Shown here one piece after another: positions 1-11,044 of a stretch of DNA of 64,000 bases. A model generated the notes under the pieces. That model had not been told where the DNA came from and searched no databases. It saw only the letters and a list, made by a program, of their open reading frames with translations. Positions within the stretch are counted from its first letter, which is position 1. Each line of letters starts with the position of its first letter. The DNA comes from Caenorhabditis remanei (lineage: Eukaryota; Nematoda; Chromadorea; Rhabditida; Rhabditidae): the NCBI RefSeq assembly GCF_010183535.1, contig NC_071331.1, forward strand, positions 9,672,001 through 9,736,000. The letters run 5' to 3'. A program made the translations under genes and the position numbers.

Positions 1-702
1 AAAGATTTCATTTTTGTGAAAAATTTTCGAGAAAATCAATGAAACAGCGCTAAGCTCCGCCCACTTTTGTAATATGCTTGATTTTGGGATAAAAAAAGAA
101 ATCGCGCTGTTTTTGATTAGGCCCCGCCCACTTTTGCAACTTTGCCGCATAGTTTTTATTTTTTGAGAAAATGAATGAAAATGTTATTAAAGCCGATTGT
201 TAAGCTCCGCCCACTTTTGCAACTTGGCCGTATGCTTGATTTTGAAATAAGAATATAAATCGCGCTGTTTTTGATTAGGCCACGCCCACTTTTGCAATAG
301 TGCCGCACAACTTTTTTGCTACAAAACTGATAAAAGTGGGCGGCGTTCTTGCAAAAAATGCGAGAAGACAAAATAGGCTCCGCCCACTTTTGCAAATTCG
401 CCGCGTACTCACATTTTGAGAAATTATTTTTTCTGTTTCAGAAAGTTGTGAAACTTTCTACTGTTAATGGAGGAAATCAGTCAAATCACCACAATGATTT
501 TCAAAAAGAATTTAGTGAGCGGAGATTAATCAGGCTCCGCCCACTTTTTAACAGTTTCTTTTTGGTTTCTAAAAATTGCGAAACTTCGTTTCGATTTTAT
601 TAAATTAATAGCTTGGTTGCCCTTTCTAGAATTTTACATATAGGAAACTAGGGGTTCCCAAAATATCAAAAAAATTAAAATTCTCTAATTTTCGCCTTGC
701 AG
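1..702 (+). other. Intron DNA with repeated GCTCCGCCCACTTTT words
   Basis: No coding exon is visible before the acceptor at 702. The stretch holds at least five copies of a 15-20 bp word close to GCTCCGCCCACTTTTGCAA, spaced 60-160 bp apart and mixed with the spacer ATCGCGCTGTTTTTGATTAG. The same word recurs in cfp-1 introns. Confidence 0.6.
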
Positions 703-838
703 GACACTGCCGGTACCACGCAAAGGAATGGTGAGCTCGTCTCTCTACCTCTCATGGCTCGAAGTGATGACTCAAAACCTGCCGCCAGTGCTGTTCGTCC
801 GCGGAAATCAGCAATCCGTTCTGACTTTCTATTCTTAA
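703..838 (+). CDS. nkcc-1: Last exon of Na-K-2Cl cotransporter (SLC12A1/A2-type), 5' part outside the window
   Basis: An exon follows the acceptor TTTTCGCCTTGCAG and enters with one base of a split codon. It encodes 44 residues ending [13 protein letters not shown] and a TAA stop. The patterns [19 protein letters not shown] and [19 protein letters not shown] are typical of the extreme C-terminus of NKCC1/NKCC2 electroneutral cation-chloride cotransporters, whose C-terminal domain is cytosolic; KCC-type members end differently (ITIYS). The family imports Na+, K+ and 2 Cl- across the plasma membrane. The 12 membrane helices lie upstream of the window and 1-702 is intron. The C. elegans counterpart, from memory, is nkcc-1 (Y37A1C.1), which agrees with the other Y37A1-region genes here. 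A different, longer open frame through the same exon is a shadow. Confidence 0.88.
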
Positions 839-1683
839 TTTTTCTAATTTCTTATCCATCTTATTTAAAAAAAAATTCTTTCCGCCCCCACCCGCATAAT
901 CTCTTCTCCTTCCCCCCGGTTCCTGTTATTATCTTTTCATTTTTGGTATCACAATGTTTTAGACCAAAAATCATAAATGTTTATTTTCTAGGAAAATTCT
1001 ATGATTTACGGCCCCCTTCTATCTCTCCCTAACCACTAAAATTATATGATTTCTCTTTTTCTTATTTTCACTAGCTTTACTATATATTTCTTACACTTAA
1101 AAGTGTCTTCCCCGGATGCTCACAACATCTTTCACATATCTCCATCCTCCCTTCCGAAAAAAAAAAACAAATTTCCTCTTTTTCAAAAAGGTTCCAATCC
1201 CGCCCCCCTCCTTCCTCTCGTTTCTAATTGTGTTATAAAAGTTACGGATGCTCTTTTTTAAAGGATAAATGCATACTTCTTCCACTTCTTTTCATGCATA
1301 GCTGAGCTTGGCTGAAATGTGCTCTGTTTAAAAGTGGGCGGAGTCTCATACAGCTCCTTCCAATATTTTCTGAAATCTTTTTTTTTGAAAACGAGTTCGC
1401 CCAGCCTACTGATTTTTTTCATTAATAGTAGAACATTTCATAACTTTCTGAAACAGAAAAAAATTCTCAAATTTTTTCAATCTCAGAAGCAAGTATGCGG
1501 CGAATTTGCGAAAATGGGCGGAGTTTCACAATCGACTCTCGTTTTCTCGAAAATCAAATCTACATGTGATGACTTTGGGGAGAAAAAAAGAAAAGAAAAA
1601 CATATATTGGGGGTATTATTTATTTGTTATTAAAAAAAACAATTATTTTAAAAGAAGAATTAGCAAAATTTCTTAGCATCTGG
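839..1683. other. 3' flank of nkcc-1, no gene seen
   Basis: Pyrimidine-rich AT DNA that presumably includes the nkcc-1 3' UTR. Open frames here have no coding character. Single GGGCGGAGT words occur near 1335 and 1515. Confidence 0.5.
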
Positions 1684-1866
1684 TCAATTGATATCGTGTC
1701 CACTTTTCTTGGTAATCGTCTTCTGGATCTTCTCCTTATCCTGATATTGATTCATATTCCAAATGTAGACTCGAACCGTCCGTCTGCTGATATCAATACT
1801 GACCTTCGTCCCATCATTTCTAGTGAAATCGAATGAATCCTCAATCTTGATATCTCCATTTTCCAT
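1684..1866 (-). CDS. Short hypothetical ORF or exon, about 60 aa
   Basis: From an ATG at 1866 the frame reads 60 residues with balanced, protein-like composition (MENGDIKIEDSFDFTRNDG, then KVSIDISRRTVRVYIWNMNQ), alternating like beta strands, with a lysine-rich end. The surroundings are AT-rich with no splice sites that clearly extend it. The product is not recognised. It could be a tiny gene, a terminal exon of a lost gene, or chance. Confidence 0.3.
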   Translation of the reverse strand: MENGDIKIEDSFDFTRNDGTKVSIDISRRTVRVYIWNMNQYQDKEKIQKTITKKSGHDIN

Positions 1867-2384
1867 TTTTTTTTTGAAAAAAGTCAAGTTTTATTGTTAG
1901 TCCAAAAATTCAAAATTCAATCAAAAGGGGAAAATATGGATAATAATTTCTACTCTGTAATTTCGAAAAGTTTTGTTAAAAATGAGCACTCATTTTTGAA
2001 TCCGGTGCGATTTTTGACAGCTCTGCTATGATTGATTTTTCATGGGAATACTTTCTAGTTCTATCGAACAGAAGTCATCGAAATTCATCGGTTAACACGA
2101 AAATTGAAAATGAACTGTTTCATGTTTCAGTTAAAACAGGTACTTCAAATTGAAAGATGCTTCTACTGTGGATGCTGTTATTTTTATTATCTTCAAGTGA
2201 CATTGTGTCTTAAACATTCATTTCAGGTTAAATATGTATGTGATATGTACTTCGAAAATGAAACTGAATTATTAATTTGATGGTATTGAATCTGGATTCG
2301 ATATCTAATAGAGTGTCGTATCGCGAGACGATTCTAGCTGATTCCAGCATATTCTCGCAATCGTCTCGTTTCGTTCTGTCTCGT

Positions 2385-2475
2385 TTTGTCCAGCATAAAG
2401 TTCAGCATATTCTCGTTCAGCATAGTTCAGCAAAGTTCAGTTCAGCAAAAGTTCAGTTACAGCATATTCCAGCAC
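2385..2475. repeat. Irregular tandem GTTCAGCA words
   Basis: The octamer GTTCAGCA and close variants (GTCCAGCA, TTACAGCA) recur many times within 90 bp, partly interleaved with CATATTC. It sits just upstream of the pseudogene that follows. Confidence 0.6.
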
Positions 2476-2561
2476 GTTTCATTTATTTTTCATTCCCGCA
2501 TAATTTCTTGCTGGACATTGCGAAAATCTCGCGAGACAAGTATGGCTTGGATAAGGAAGAT

Positions 2562-2989
2562 GATCGACGGGAAGATTGGATTGTCACGGCAGCTTTTCTA
2601 CTACATATTTAAATGGAACTGCAGCTTCAAAATTCGCTGGACCGGAGAATTCCCGCTTGTTCTACCATCTCCGGTTCATCGGATTCATCCCGGAGGACTT
2701 TTCATCTCATTTGCACATGGATACTTCATGCATCAGCATTGAGCCAACATTTGAAGGAGAACGGATTCAATTCAACGTGAAGATGCTCTCCGATCTTTGG
2801 AACATTGAGTGCTACCGAGCAGGCTTGGATAAGGAAGATCACAATGTGTAGGAATTGGTTGGGAACTGTGGAAACGGATTCATCGCTGCAATTGGGGATT
2901 ACTTCAGCTATCAACGAAAATTGAAAGCTGACGGGTACAAGAATTGGACGACTACAGTGTTAGAAGTGATTGAAGGAGGTGATAATTAA
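2562..2989 (+). pseudogene. Decayed paralog of the unknown gene at 40505-41146
   Basis: Read in two frames, this segment matches the minus-strand ORF at 40505-41146: MIDGKIGLSRQLFYY, then after a frame change FAGPENS, LFYHL, IGFIPEDFS, FNVKMLSDLWNIECYRAGLD, and after an in-frame TAG GDYFSYQRKLKADGYKNWTT. The changes are a frameshift after the FYY motif and a stop replacing a codon in the KEDHNV region. The 3' flanks of both copies also resemble each other (GATTTCTAATTGCTAATTA type). Function is unknown; no family is recognised. Just before the start, the text GGCTTGGATAAGGAAGATGA duplicates a downstream part of the same gene, so the 5' end is a rearranged junction. Confidence 0.75.
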
Positions 2990-3102
2990 TTGATTTCTAA
3001 TTGCTAATTACTTTTCTGAATTTCATCTTCGTTCAACCAAAATTTAATTATTTCACAAATCTCTTGCTTCCGCCAGTTTTTTTTTTCTATTATTTTCAAA
3101 TG

Positions 3103-3888
3103 CACAGTCTCCCAGACTCCGAGTAAGAACTGCAAGGAAATTCTTGATCTACCCTCACGAAACGAAAAATTTGAGAACTTAGCAGGTCTAGAACATTATT
3201 TCTATAATTTTTAGAGTAAAGCTCCAAGTCAGGAATGATAAAATTCAAGTTTTAGAATTATTCAGAATGCATTATCAACCCATTCAATCCAAAATATCCT
3301 GGTTTTATATATTTTTTCAGGTCGAAATGGCTATTTTTCATTTTGATTTCGGAAAAATCTACGGGGTTTGTTTATTTCTCAACATTATCCAACGAATGAT
3401 ATCTCAAAACGTGCTCCGGAGATTTGTACATATTTCTGTAGGACGGTTTTTTAATATGCTCATTAGTTTTCGAGAAAATAACAAAAAATTGAAAAAAATT
3501 CAGAATTTGATCGATTTCTCGAAAACTAATGAGCAAATTGAAAAACTGTCCTACAGAAATGTGAAAAAATCTCCGGAGCACGTTTTGAGCTATCATTCGT
3601 TGGATAATGTTGAGAAATAAACAAATCCCGTAGATTTTTCCGAAATCAAAATGAAAAATTGCCTTTTCGACTTGAAAAAGTATTTGAAACCAGGATTTTT
3701 TGGATTGAATGGGTTGATAATGCTTTCTGAATAATTCAAAAACTTGAATTTTATCATTCCTGACTTGGAGCTTTACTCTAAAAATCAAAAAATAAATTTG
3801 TAGACCTGCTAATTTCTCAAAATTTTCATTTCATTAGGGTAGATCAAATATTTCCTTGCAGTTCGTTTTAGGAGGCTGGGAGACTGTG
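3103..3888. mobile_element. Palindromic element P1, arms of about 390 bp, 5-bp target duplication
   Basis: The sequence from CACAGTCTCCCAGACTCC reads as an imperfect reverse complement of itself about a centre near 3495, ending GGGAGACTGTG. The flanks are AAATG on both sides, a 5-bp duplication. The termini match P2 at 21995-22619 and P3 at 33871-34495 (CTCCCA..ACTGC..AAGAACTGCAAGGAA). Open frames on both strands are mirror images and not genes. It is a non-autonomous fold-back DNA element of unassigned superfamily. Confidence 0.8.
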
Positions 3889-3893
3889 AAATG

Positions 3894-5870
3894 ATCTACT
3901 TTGAGGTCCTTCTTTCATCATTAAATTGCCGAAATCTTATTTTTTCCCTATCAATTTCTAACTACAGCATATATCTGTTGGGTGGGAGGAACTGGGATGA
4001 CATTGACTAATCAACATATCAAAATGCTGAAGATAACAGAAAATTATTCTGTTTTAAGCAAGTGGCATTTTGAATTAGACGATATCAGAAATTGTTTCGA
4101 TGACGTCCCTGTGAAACAGATATCAAAGGGAAAATCACTAATTTTGTAAACTTTATTCAAGCGCCCTAATTCATTTCACTTATTTTGGGATACGTTCCTG
4201 AACGACTATGCGAAAACTGTGTCAATATTTTTTTAAACGGATTCCCAGAAAACTAAAACCAAGTACCAAACATTTTCAGTTCAACAAACAAAAATATACA
4301 TCTTCATGTAAACAGTGAAAAAAAAGGAGATTCGTTATTGAAAATGAAAATATAACGTACAGTTTCCAGTATCCGCGAAATGTTGCTTTTCTTGAACCGT
4401 AAAAACTGCATTAAGTAATAAAAAGGTGTTTCTATTACAATTTTTAAGGTATGCGTTAAAGATAGACTCGAAAAATTAAAACTCATGAATATATTGCTGT
4501 TTTGATGCAAAATTTCTGCTGTGATGTTGATTATTCTAATTTAAGTATTACATAATGTTTCAACATGACCACAAAATAATTCGGCTCAATGAAGTAAATT
4601 CGTTCGAGTACGTTGCTCTGAGAAAACTTACACAAAACAACTTCTGTTTCGAAATGTTGCTAAAAACCATGGCATTTCAAAGTCTTCATTGTGCATCGTG
4701 TGTAGTAACGTTCCTAGTCAGTGTAAAGAAATGACGAAATCGGTTTAAACTGATAGTCATTTATATTTATTAATCGCGTGACGAAAAATGACTGACTAAT
4801 GACAAGGAACTCTAGTGTGTAGTCTATGTCTTACAGTCTCAGACCTCCAGAACTTGGTCTCGCTGGTATCAGAACACCCGAATTCCCGATAACTGCTAGC
4901 TATTGACTCAAAACATGTGTCTCACTATTCTAAATTGGTCCAGTGACCCATATAAATCATGAAAATTAAACAGGAGACCGGATCATGCCCCTCACGAGGC
5001 TATAGACCTGGTAGGAGCGCCCTAGGGCGAAATAAAAGGAAAGCAAGATACATTAAGTCCGAAGAGTAGTAGGTGGAGATAATTTCGATCTCGAAAAAGG
5101 TTCGATCCCGCCAAATTTTTTTCAAACTTTTTTCAACAATTCCATTTTTCAAATTTCCGGTTTGAAGTTTGTTCCTGTACCTGGATAAAGAAAGAAACAC
5201 AGTTATTTTCACCAACAAAGACATTTTATTACAAGAAAAAACAAATAAAAGTTAAATAGTGTGAATAATAATTAAATAGGAATTAATATGTGGCTGGAGA
5301 TGGATGGAGCTGGATTTCGTTGGAGCTGTTGGAGATAGTTTCTGAAAAAAGAGTAGAATTATTGAAGGAATGACAGAAAATATACACTCACAGAGTGTCC
5401 CAATGATGAAAAAACTGCGGAGTGGAGCTGTGGTGTGGTGGGGAGTGAGCATCTATGAGAAGATGCTCACGCACTCAACCGGGTACAGGGAACCCGGGTT
5501 CCCCTTCTGGGTGGTGAAGCCAGGTCCTGTGGACCGCGAAAAAGTGCGGCGGCCCCTTGGCCCAAAATGCATGAAAGCACTGAAAGACTACAATTAGCTA
5601 CGACTGAAAAATGTCAACTCACGAAAAAATTTCAGATTTTTTTCAAATTAATTTCAAAATTTTTTCAAATTTTTTCCGCTTTCGAATTTTTTTGTACCTG
5701 TATAAAGAAAGAAACACAGTTTTTTCACATCCAAAATTTATTGAAAATACAAAAAGGAAAAAAAAACATCGAAAAACAAAAGAAAGAAAAAAGAATGAGC
5801 AGTGGAAAAACTGATGTATTGTATCCATTTGTTTGGGCGGAGGAGGAGCCTGAAGTCCTCTGGCTAGGGG
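3894..5870. other. No confident gene; degenerate internal duplication
   Basis: 3894-4990 shows nothing I can support. 5100-5240 and 5610-5770 are related blocks sharing TTTTTTCAAA runs and then ACCTGNATAAAGAAAGAAAC, ACACAG and TTTATT. A GC-rich stretch at 5470-5580 is open on both strands (minus reading HFGPRGRRTFSRSTGPGFTT). On the minus strand, an intron-like GTGAGTGT..TTTTTTCAG near 5345-5395 is followed by a short frame ending in TAA near 5290. These look like remnants of a small duplicated gene. Confidence 0.35.
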
Positions 5871-6290
5871 CTAGCACCTCGATGGTGCTGGTTCTAGATT
5901 TCGGAGAGCCTCGTTAATTTCTCTTAAATCCCCATCACGCCACAATGGTGTGATGAGGTTGAGTGCATTCATGAGGTGCATCTCTGGAACAATGGAATTT
6001 ACTAAGAAACTAAAAGAAAGAAAAGGAAAAAAAGGAATGAGTCGACGATATCTGCAAACTCCAATACATAGACATGTTCCGGAGTGTGAACCAACGTTGG
6101 GGTGCAGGACTTGTAGCTTGTAGCTTTTAGTGGTAAGTCTACACGACCACTGCTTTCCAAGAATTTCGCATCCGTTGGCGGAGAGCGTTCCTTTTTGATT
6201 GCCACGATCCGGTTGACGGGTACTGGAAAATGTAATTGTTGGCTTTCGAATTAAATTAATAAGTCTAGAAACTTACAGTTACAGTTGTTG
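5871..6290 (-). pseudogene. Possible terminal exons of an unrecognised gene
   Basis: Two minus-strand stretches have coding-like composition. The exon at 5871-5983 follows TTCCATTGTTCCAG, reads MHLMNALNLITPLWRDGDLR and ends at a TAG. An upstream block (about 6040-6222, after TTACATTTTCCAG) reads VAIKKERSPPTDAKFLESSG then VHTPEHVYVLEFADIVDS. A GTAAGT donor lies near 6275. The splice phases I can see do not join cleanly, so this is either a decayed gene or one with exons I misread. No domain is recognised. Confidence 0.3.
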
Positions 6291-6383
6291 CAATGAATGT
6301 CTTATGAGCAATATTACAACCAGTGCAGAAATAAGTAGAAATATGTCAAATACGAGACATTGGGACGGATAGGTGACAGGGGG

Positions 6384-6765
6384 TAATATCAAGAATTCAA
6401 TAAGAATCAGAGGGGACCAGCCATACAGTAGGCAGTCAGGAAGGCAGAATGAGATGGGAGATTGTCTATGACTTACCTCAAGTGGAAACATATCTGCGTA
6501 CTCTGCGTAGTTGACTCCTGGGAAGAGCGCGCACCACTTTTAGGGTCATAGGCCTAGAGTTTTCCCAGGAGCCACGACCCACAGTGACTGTGGCCCAAAA
6601 AAGTGGTGCGCGCTCTTCCCAGGAGCTAATACGCAGAGTGCGCAGGTATGTTTCCACTTGACGTAACCGTAGACAATCTCCCAATTCATTCTGCCTTCCC
6701 AGACTGCCTACTGTATGGCTGGTCATCCCTTTCCCTTGATTCTTATTGAATACTGGTAACCCCTC
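6384..6765. repeat. Inverted repeat centred near 6575
   Basis: The left arm (CAGCCATACAGTAGGCAGTC, then AGTGGAAACATATCTGCG and GGGAAGAGCGCGCACCACTT) returns as its reverse complement on the right. Matching fades outward over GATTCTTATTGAAT. Arms are roughly 170-190 bp around a short unpaired centre. Confidence 0.75.
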
Positions 6766-6847
6766 TATTTCTATTGATTCCTATGTCCTGTTTGTTACTG
6801 GTAAGCTATCTCATGCTCATATTTCATCTCATTTTCCAATATTTCAG

Positions 6848-8135
6848 CCTCTACTTACAACTTCGCGAGAGTATGTTTGGAGTTCGAACACAACCAAAGA
6901 AGCTTTGTGTTTTATTTAGTGCCCCAATTTGAGGGGGTGACTCATTTTATGGGCACAATCGGAATTCGACTTGGAGGAGTCAAAAAGGTGATTATTTTAA
7001 CAGAATTCTGGAATCACAGCTTATTTTTCAGGACAACAAAAAAGCGAGTACAGTCGGATACGTCGATACGAGGTCGTCTGCTCATAGACTGAGCACCAAA
7101 CTGAATCCTTCATGGCACGGAAAGGATAAGAATTTCCTCACTGAAATTACAAGAGTAACTGTGGAAGTTGGCATTATAAAATTAGTGAACTCAGGAGAAT
7201 GGATATGCTTAAGACACTTGCTATGGATCAAAGCGTTTCTTACCCCACGTTCCGTCGATCAAGGATTGAAAGATTTGGTAAGCAACATTTTAATTAACAG
7301 TAATGTTGGTTAAATTTTTTTCATTGATTTCTATTCTTCAGGTGTCGGATAAACTGGAGCAGGCTAAATCTGAAGTGGTGCATTTCGAGGAAATCAACAC
7401 AGTAAAAAACTATCGAAAGGATCAAGCCTTAGATAGTTATTTGACAATCCTCACGGCAGATTTAATCCACGTTATCCGAATATTCGATGGATTTATGGAT
7501 ACGGAAGAAATCAAAGGCTTCGTTGATCACTTGTTGAATACATTCAACAAAACTAATCTCAATACTATACTTTCTCAGTTGGAACATCTGAAAAATAAAA
7601 GTATTGTGAATATCGACGAGAGACGGATACATTCGGTGGTTCACTTGATGTCGTGCTGTACGGGACAGCGTCCCGCCACAATTATGACTGCCCTGATCTA
7701 TCACGACAAAAAAACTTACAAGAACGATGGATTAGTGAAGAAACTATTTTGTCTGGCGTCCAAAAACGGCGGCGAGCTTGTTTTTCCAGTTCCTAATTTT
7801 CTTCAAAACTTCCTTACGAAGACGAAGAAAACTTTCTTCGATCCATTATGTGAATCGACGAATTCCGATGACGTTCTTCAAGCTTCACTAAAATATCGCA
7901 AAGCTTTTTTGAGGAAGCAGAAGAAGAGATGCGCGGCGATTCTGAAAGCCTCCCATACAAAAGGAAGAACCATTCAGGACGAGCTCGAGGAGCAAGGTTT
8001 CTTGGTCGTACGACCGAGTCGTTTATATGGAGAGAATGGGACTACTTCCAATTCAATTCATTCAACTGAAGAGACAGTGTGAGTTGTTTCTTCAAAGATT
8101 CCGTTAATTCTAGTTTTTTTTACAGAGACATCTGA
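6848..8135 (+). CDS. Unrecognised multi-exon protein-coding gene (3' exons)
   Basis: Exons read about 6848-6990, 7032-7279, 7342-8078 and 8126-8135, with clean GT..CAG introns and consistent phase. The product contains FVFYLVPQFEGVTHFMGTIG, LNPSWHGKDKNFLTEITRV, GEWICLRHLLWIKAFL and a long helical, lysine-rich half with VVHLMSCCTGQRPATIMTAL and FLRKQKKRCAAILKASHTKG. There is no signal peptide, membrane segment or domain I recognise. A further 5' exon probably ends at the GTAAGC donor near 6800 (reading SISIDSYVLFVT), but no start codon could be fixed. It is flanked by repeats and may be lineage-specific. If the last intron is not spliced, the frame ends at 8082. Confidence 0.6.
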
Positions 8136-8295
8136 GTCCGAAATCTTCTCTTTATCCTCCCACCCTCTTTCCACCCGCCTCAACCAACTCCGATTGCGTC
8201 CTCTCCTTTCACCCTCCTTCCACCCTCCTGCCACCAGGCTCAATCAACTCCGCGTCCTCTCCTCATCCCTTAATAATAAAATTTTAATAATGATG

Positions 8296-9262
8296 CCCTT
8301 GCTGTATCAGACTACTGACAAAGGGACCATGCTCTTGCAAGCCGACTTACTGCCGATATTGCAAACGGGTAGCAGGACATCACTATACCCTATGTGATTA
8401 CCCCGTCAATTGGACCAAGACACCAGAAGACTATGTCCCGGAGAACTCAAGACGACCAGACGGTCACGCCACTCGAGGACACCATGGAAGACAGGGTTGG
8501 GAAATTCCGGGCCGGGCCGGCCCGACTGAGAAATTTTCCTTGGCCCGGCCCGGCCCGGTCGCCCCGGCTCCTGTAGAAATTTGAAATTTTTTGAAAAAAT
8601 CTTGCATTTTTTTTGATTTTTTTTGCAAAAAAGTGGATTTTTTGACTGTGTTTTAGAATATCGGTAAAAACATTAGCGTACGAGAAATTTTGAGAGTTTT
8701 GACATTTTTTAAATGAAAATTTTGCAGAAATTTGTGAAAAAATGGTGCACATTTTTTGAATCCGGGCCGACCGGGCCGGGCCAGCCCGGAATTTCCCAAC
8801 CCTGATGGAAGACACGACTACGACGAACGCTGGAGCTGGAATGGTCACAGAAGTGACTATAACGCCCCTCAGGGAAACCAACGAAGACGAAGCCCCAGTA
8901 GAGAGTCGGAGGATTCAAATGTTCCAGGACCATCGCACGGACGTCGCAGAGAAAGCCACGCCCCACATAGGGAACCATCTAGAGAGAGAGAAGACGACGC
9001 CAACGACACGATTCAACGGACAGCAGGAGACGACACTAAATGTATTGAGCCGGGAGTATACTCGAATCTCGTATTCTTTTTATTGATTTACTTTATTCTT
9101 GCTATTCTTCCATTGGTCCCCCATCCATTTTGCTCTTTCTTTCTATTGTCTAACGCCCCTGCACCCTCATCTTTCTCTACGCTATTCAGAATGACAACAG
9201 ATCTTGTCAGGGACACATCTTGTCCGTTATTAGTTTTAACTAGAAATGTTCCGCTGAGCCAA
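8296..9262 (+). pseudogene. Zinc-knuckle, Arg/Ser-rich ORF interrupted by a transposon
   Basis: The 5' part is cysteine-rich (CPCC, CSCK) with a knuckle-like CRYCKRVAGHHYTLC, spacing C-x2-C-x5-H-x4-C. The 3' part, beyond a 313-bp insertion, is rich in RS/RE dipeptides (RRRSPSRESE, PSREREDD) and continues to a stop overlapping AATAAA at 9261. Removing the element plus one copy of its 8-bp duplication would leave both halves in the same frame, so the ORF predates the insertion. Knuckles of this kind occur in gag-like proteins of LTR retroelements and in RNA-binding proteins; I see no protease, RT or integrase nearby. Stops lie just upstream of 8296, so a 5' portion is missing or spliced. Confidence 0.5.
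8492..8804. mobile_element. hAT-like non-autonomous element with GGGCCGGGCC ends
   Basis: Terminal inverted repeats CAGGGTTGGGAAATTCCGGG bound 313 bp. The octamer ATGGAAGA flanks both sides (8484-8491 and 8805-8812). An 8-bp duplication and CAGGG-type ends fit the hAT superfamily. The interior is AT-rich and non-coding, with GGCC words near the ends. It interrupts a coding-like frame. Confidence 0.82.
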
Positions 9263-9429
9263 TAAACTCAATTTTATGGGTGGCCTTATTCTTTTGTTAC
9301 GCACTGAAAAGTAGGAAATGAGAAGGATAGCACTTTTCTACCGTCGAGGATGCCAAAAACTAAAAAATCTTACTAAAAATACAAGAATTAAGACGAATTT
9401 TTCACTTTAACAGGAAACAAAAAGTACTT

Positions 9430-9511
9430 TGCCACCTGTGGGGGTCGAACCATAGAGTGTCCAACTGTTCAATCGAAAGTCTAACTCTCTACCAGTTGCG
9501 CCAAATGAGGC
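9430..9511 (-). pseudogene. tRNA-like pseudogene (A and B boxes)
   Basis: On the minus strand TGGCGCAACTGGTAGA resembles a tRNA A box and GGTTCGACCCC a B box, about 40 bp apart. The outer GCCTCAT and AGGTGGC pair imperfectly. D, anticodon and T stems carry mismatches, so no anticodon is assigned. Probably a decayed tRNA or tRNA-derived repeat. Confidence 0.45.
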
Positions 9512-9792
9512 GGGCGCCACCACTTCCACTTTGTTCTATAGGAAGTTACTTTGTCGCTCACTGTCGTCGTCTAATTCTGATGCCGCTTTCCAGTAAAATT
9601 CTTCGTTTCATGATCGTTCATGATTCGTTCAGATGAATTGGGAGTCTCAAAACATCTTAAAATTAAATCAAATATATTGATTACATTTTCTATAACTAAT
9701 TTATTGAAAATTCACCATAGAAAATCAAAGCAAATCAGTAACTACAAAATATGAATAAATAACAAAAACAAGATGTGCGATTAATGCAGTGC

Positions 9793-10828
9793 TCAAAGTC
9801 TCTTTTTCCATCGCTTCTTCTCCAATTGTTCATAAATTTTAATCTTGGTGTGGACTCTCACAACATACATTGACAGCACGAAGAATGCAATACCCACCAC
9901 GGGGAGTGCGATCCTTTGACAGTTTTCCATTACCTGGAAATTTTAAATCTCTCGATTAACATTTCCGACAAATTCTATAACAATACAACAAGCTTATATA
10001 GGATTTTTGACCATTTTTGATGTGAATTTGAAAAAATTTCGAAAAATTTTGTGAAAAAATAGTGCACATTTTTTGGCTCCGGGCCGATATTTAGCAAGTC
10101 TGCTCTAATCCCTAATTGAGCATACCAAACACAACATCATTACACCGAACGGCACGAAAATCACCGGCAGAATCCATGGATTTTCGTTCTGAACGACACT
10201 GAAAGATGTCTCTCTTTCACCAATTTCATCGAATCTTTTCACATTTTCAGTCGAATTGTTCGTAGGAATTGTTGGATGAATATACGATTCTCTAGCACTT
10301 CTCTCTCCAATACTGGCTTCCCATAAACTGAAATTATTCGTGTTCGGGCCGAAATCAAACAAAATCTGGGCCAGGCCCGTTTTGAAACATTTTTTGAACT
10401 TTTTTTTAGAAAAAAGTATAGTTTTTGACCAAAACTTTAAAATTGAATCAAAATGTGAATATTTACGATAATTTTAGTATTTTCACTCTATATTTTCGAA
10501 AAATTTCAAAAAATTTAGTAAAAAAATGGGTACCCACTTTTTAATCCGGGCCAAATTTTCAAAATTTTTCAAAATTTTTGAAATTTTTTCGCGAAAAAGT
10601 CAAATTTTTGTCTATCAGTCAGAATTAGAAGAAATTCTGAGAAATAGTCAAAAATAGTCATATTTTCGATGAAGAAAAAAATTGGAAAAAAAGTGTCTTT
10701 TTAAAAAAAAATTTTCAACCGGTCCGGCCCGGCCTGATTTTTGACAAGTCTGAGGAAAACGGCTCATTTTCTCACCTCTTCAACGTTTTTTTCACGTTTT
10801 CCAATACTTTCTGCACAGAATTCTCCAT
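9793..10828 (-). CDS. Small membrane protein, about 131 aa, unrecognised
   Basis: Three exons join in phase: 10776-10828 (MENSVQKVLENVKKTLK), 10126-10327 (SLWEASIGERSARES to ENPWILPVIFVPFGVMMLC) and 9793-9933 (MENCQRIALPVVGIAFFVL to EKKRWKKRL, stop TGA). The N-terminus is hydrophilic and helical; the C-terminal half has two hydrophobic segments, ILPVIFVPFGVMMLCLV and IALPVVGIAFFVLSMYVV, separated by only a few residues, then a basic tail. The two segments resemble each other, so exons 2 and 3 may be a duplication used as alternative ends; without the second splice, exon 2 ends CSIRD-stop. Both introns contain decayed GGGCC repeats. No family is recognised. It lies 217 bp downstream of the phosphomannomutase stop on the same strand. 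Confidence 0.6.
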
Positions 10829-11044
10829 CTTAAAACAGATTTTGATGAAACTGAATCTGAAATTTTTCTTTTCACTCGAGTCCCTCTGATTTCCTGCAAA
10901 TATGAGCAATTTCTCAATTAATGCTCTCAAATAAAATGAGCACACTGCAACATTCTATAATTCCGAAATTCACCCAGTTTTCATAGAAAATCAACGCAAA
11001 TCAATCACAATAATTAAATAAATAAAATAAAAAACAACAATCAA

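Noticed and set aside
697..1032. 111-codon frame over the nkcc-1 exon
   Set aside because: The correct frame, ending VLTFYS, is offset by one base and stops at 838; the long frame runs into the 3' UTR.
3267..3788. 117- and 138-codon frames in P1
   Set aside because: Mirror-image frames of the two arms of a palindrome.
5090..5120. GGTTCGATCCC as a tRNA B box
   Set aside because: No matching A box or cloverleaf upstream on that strand.
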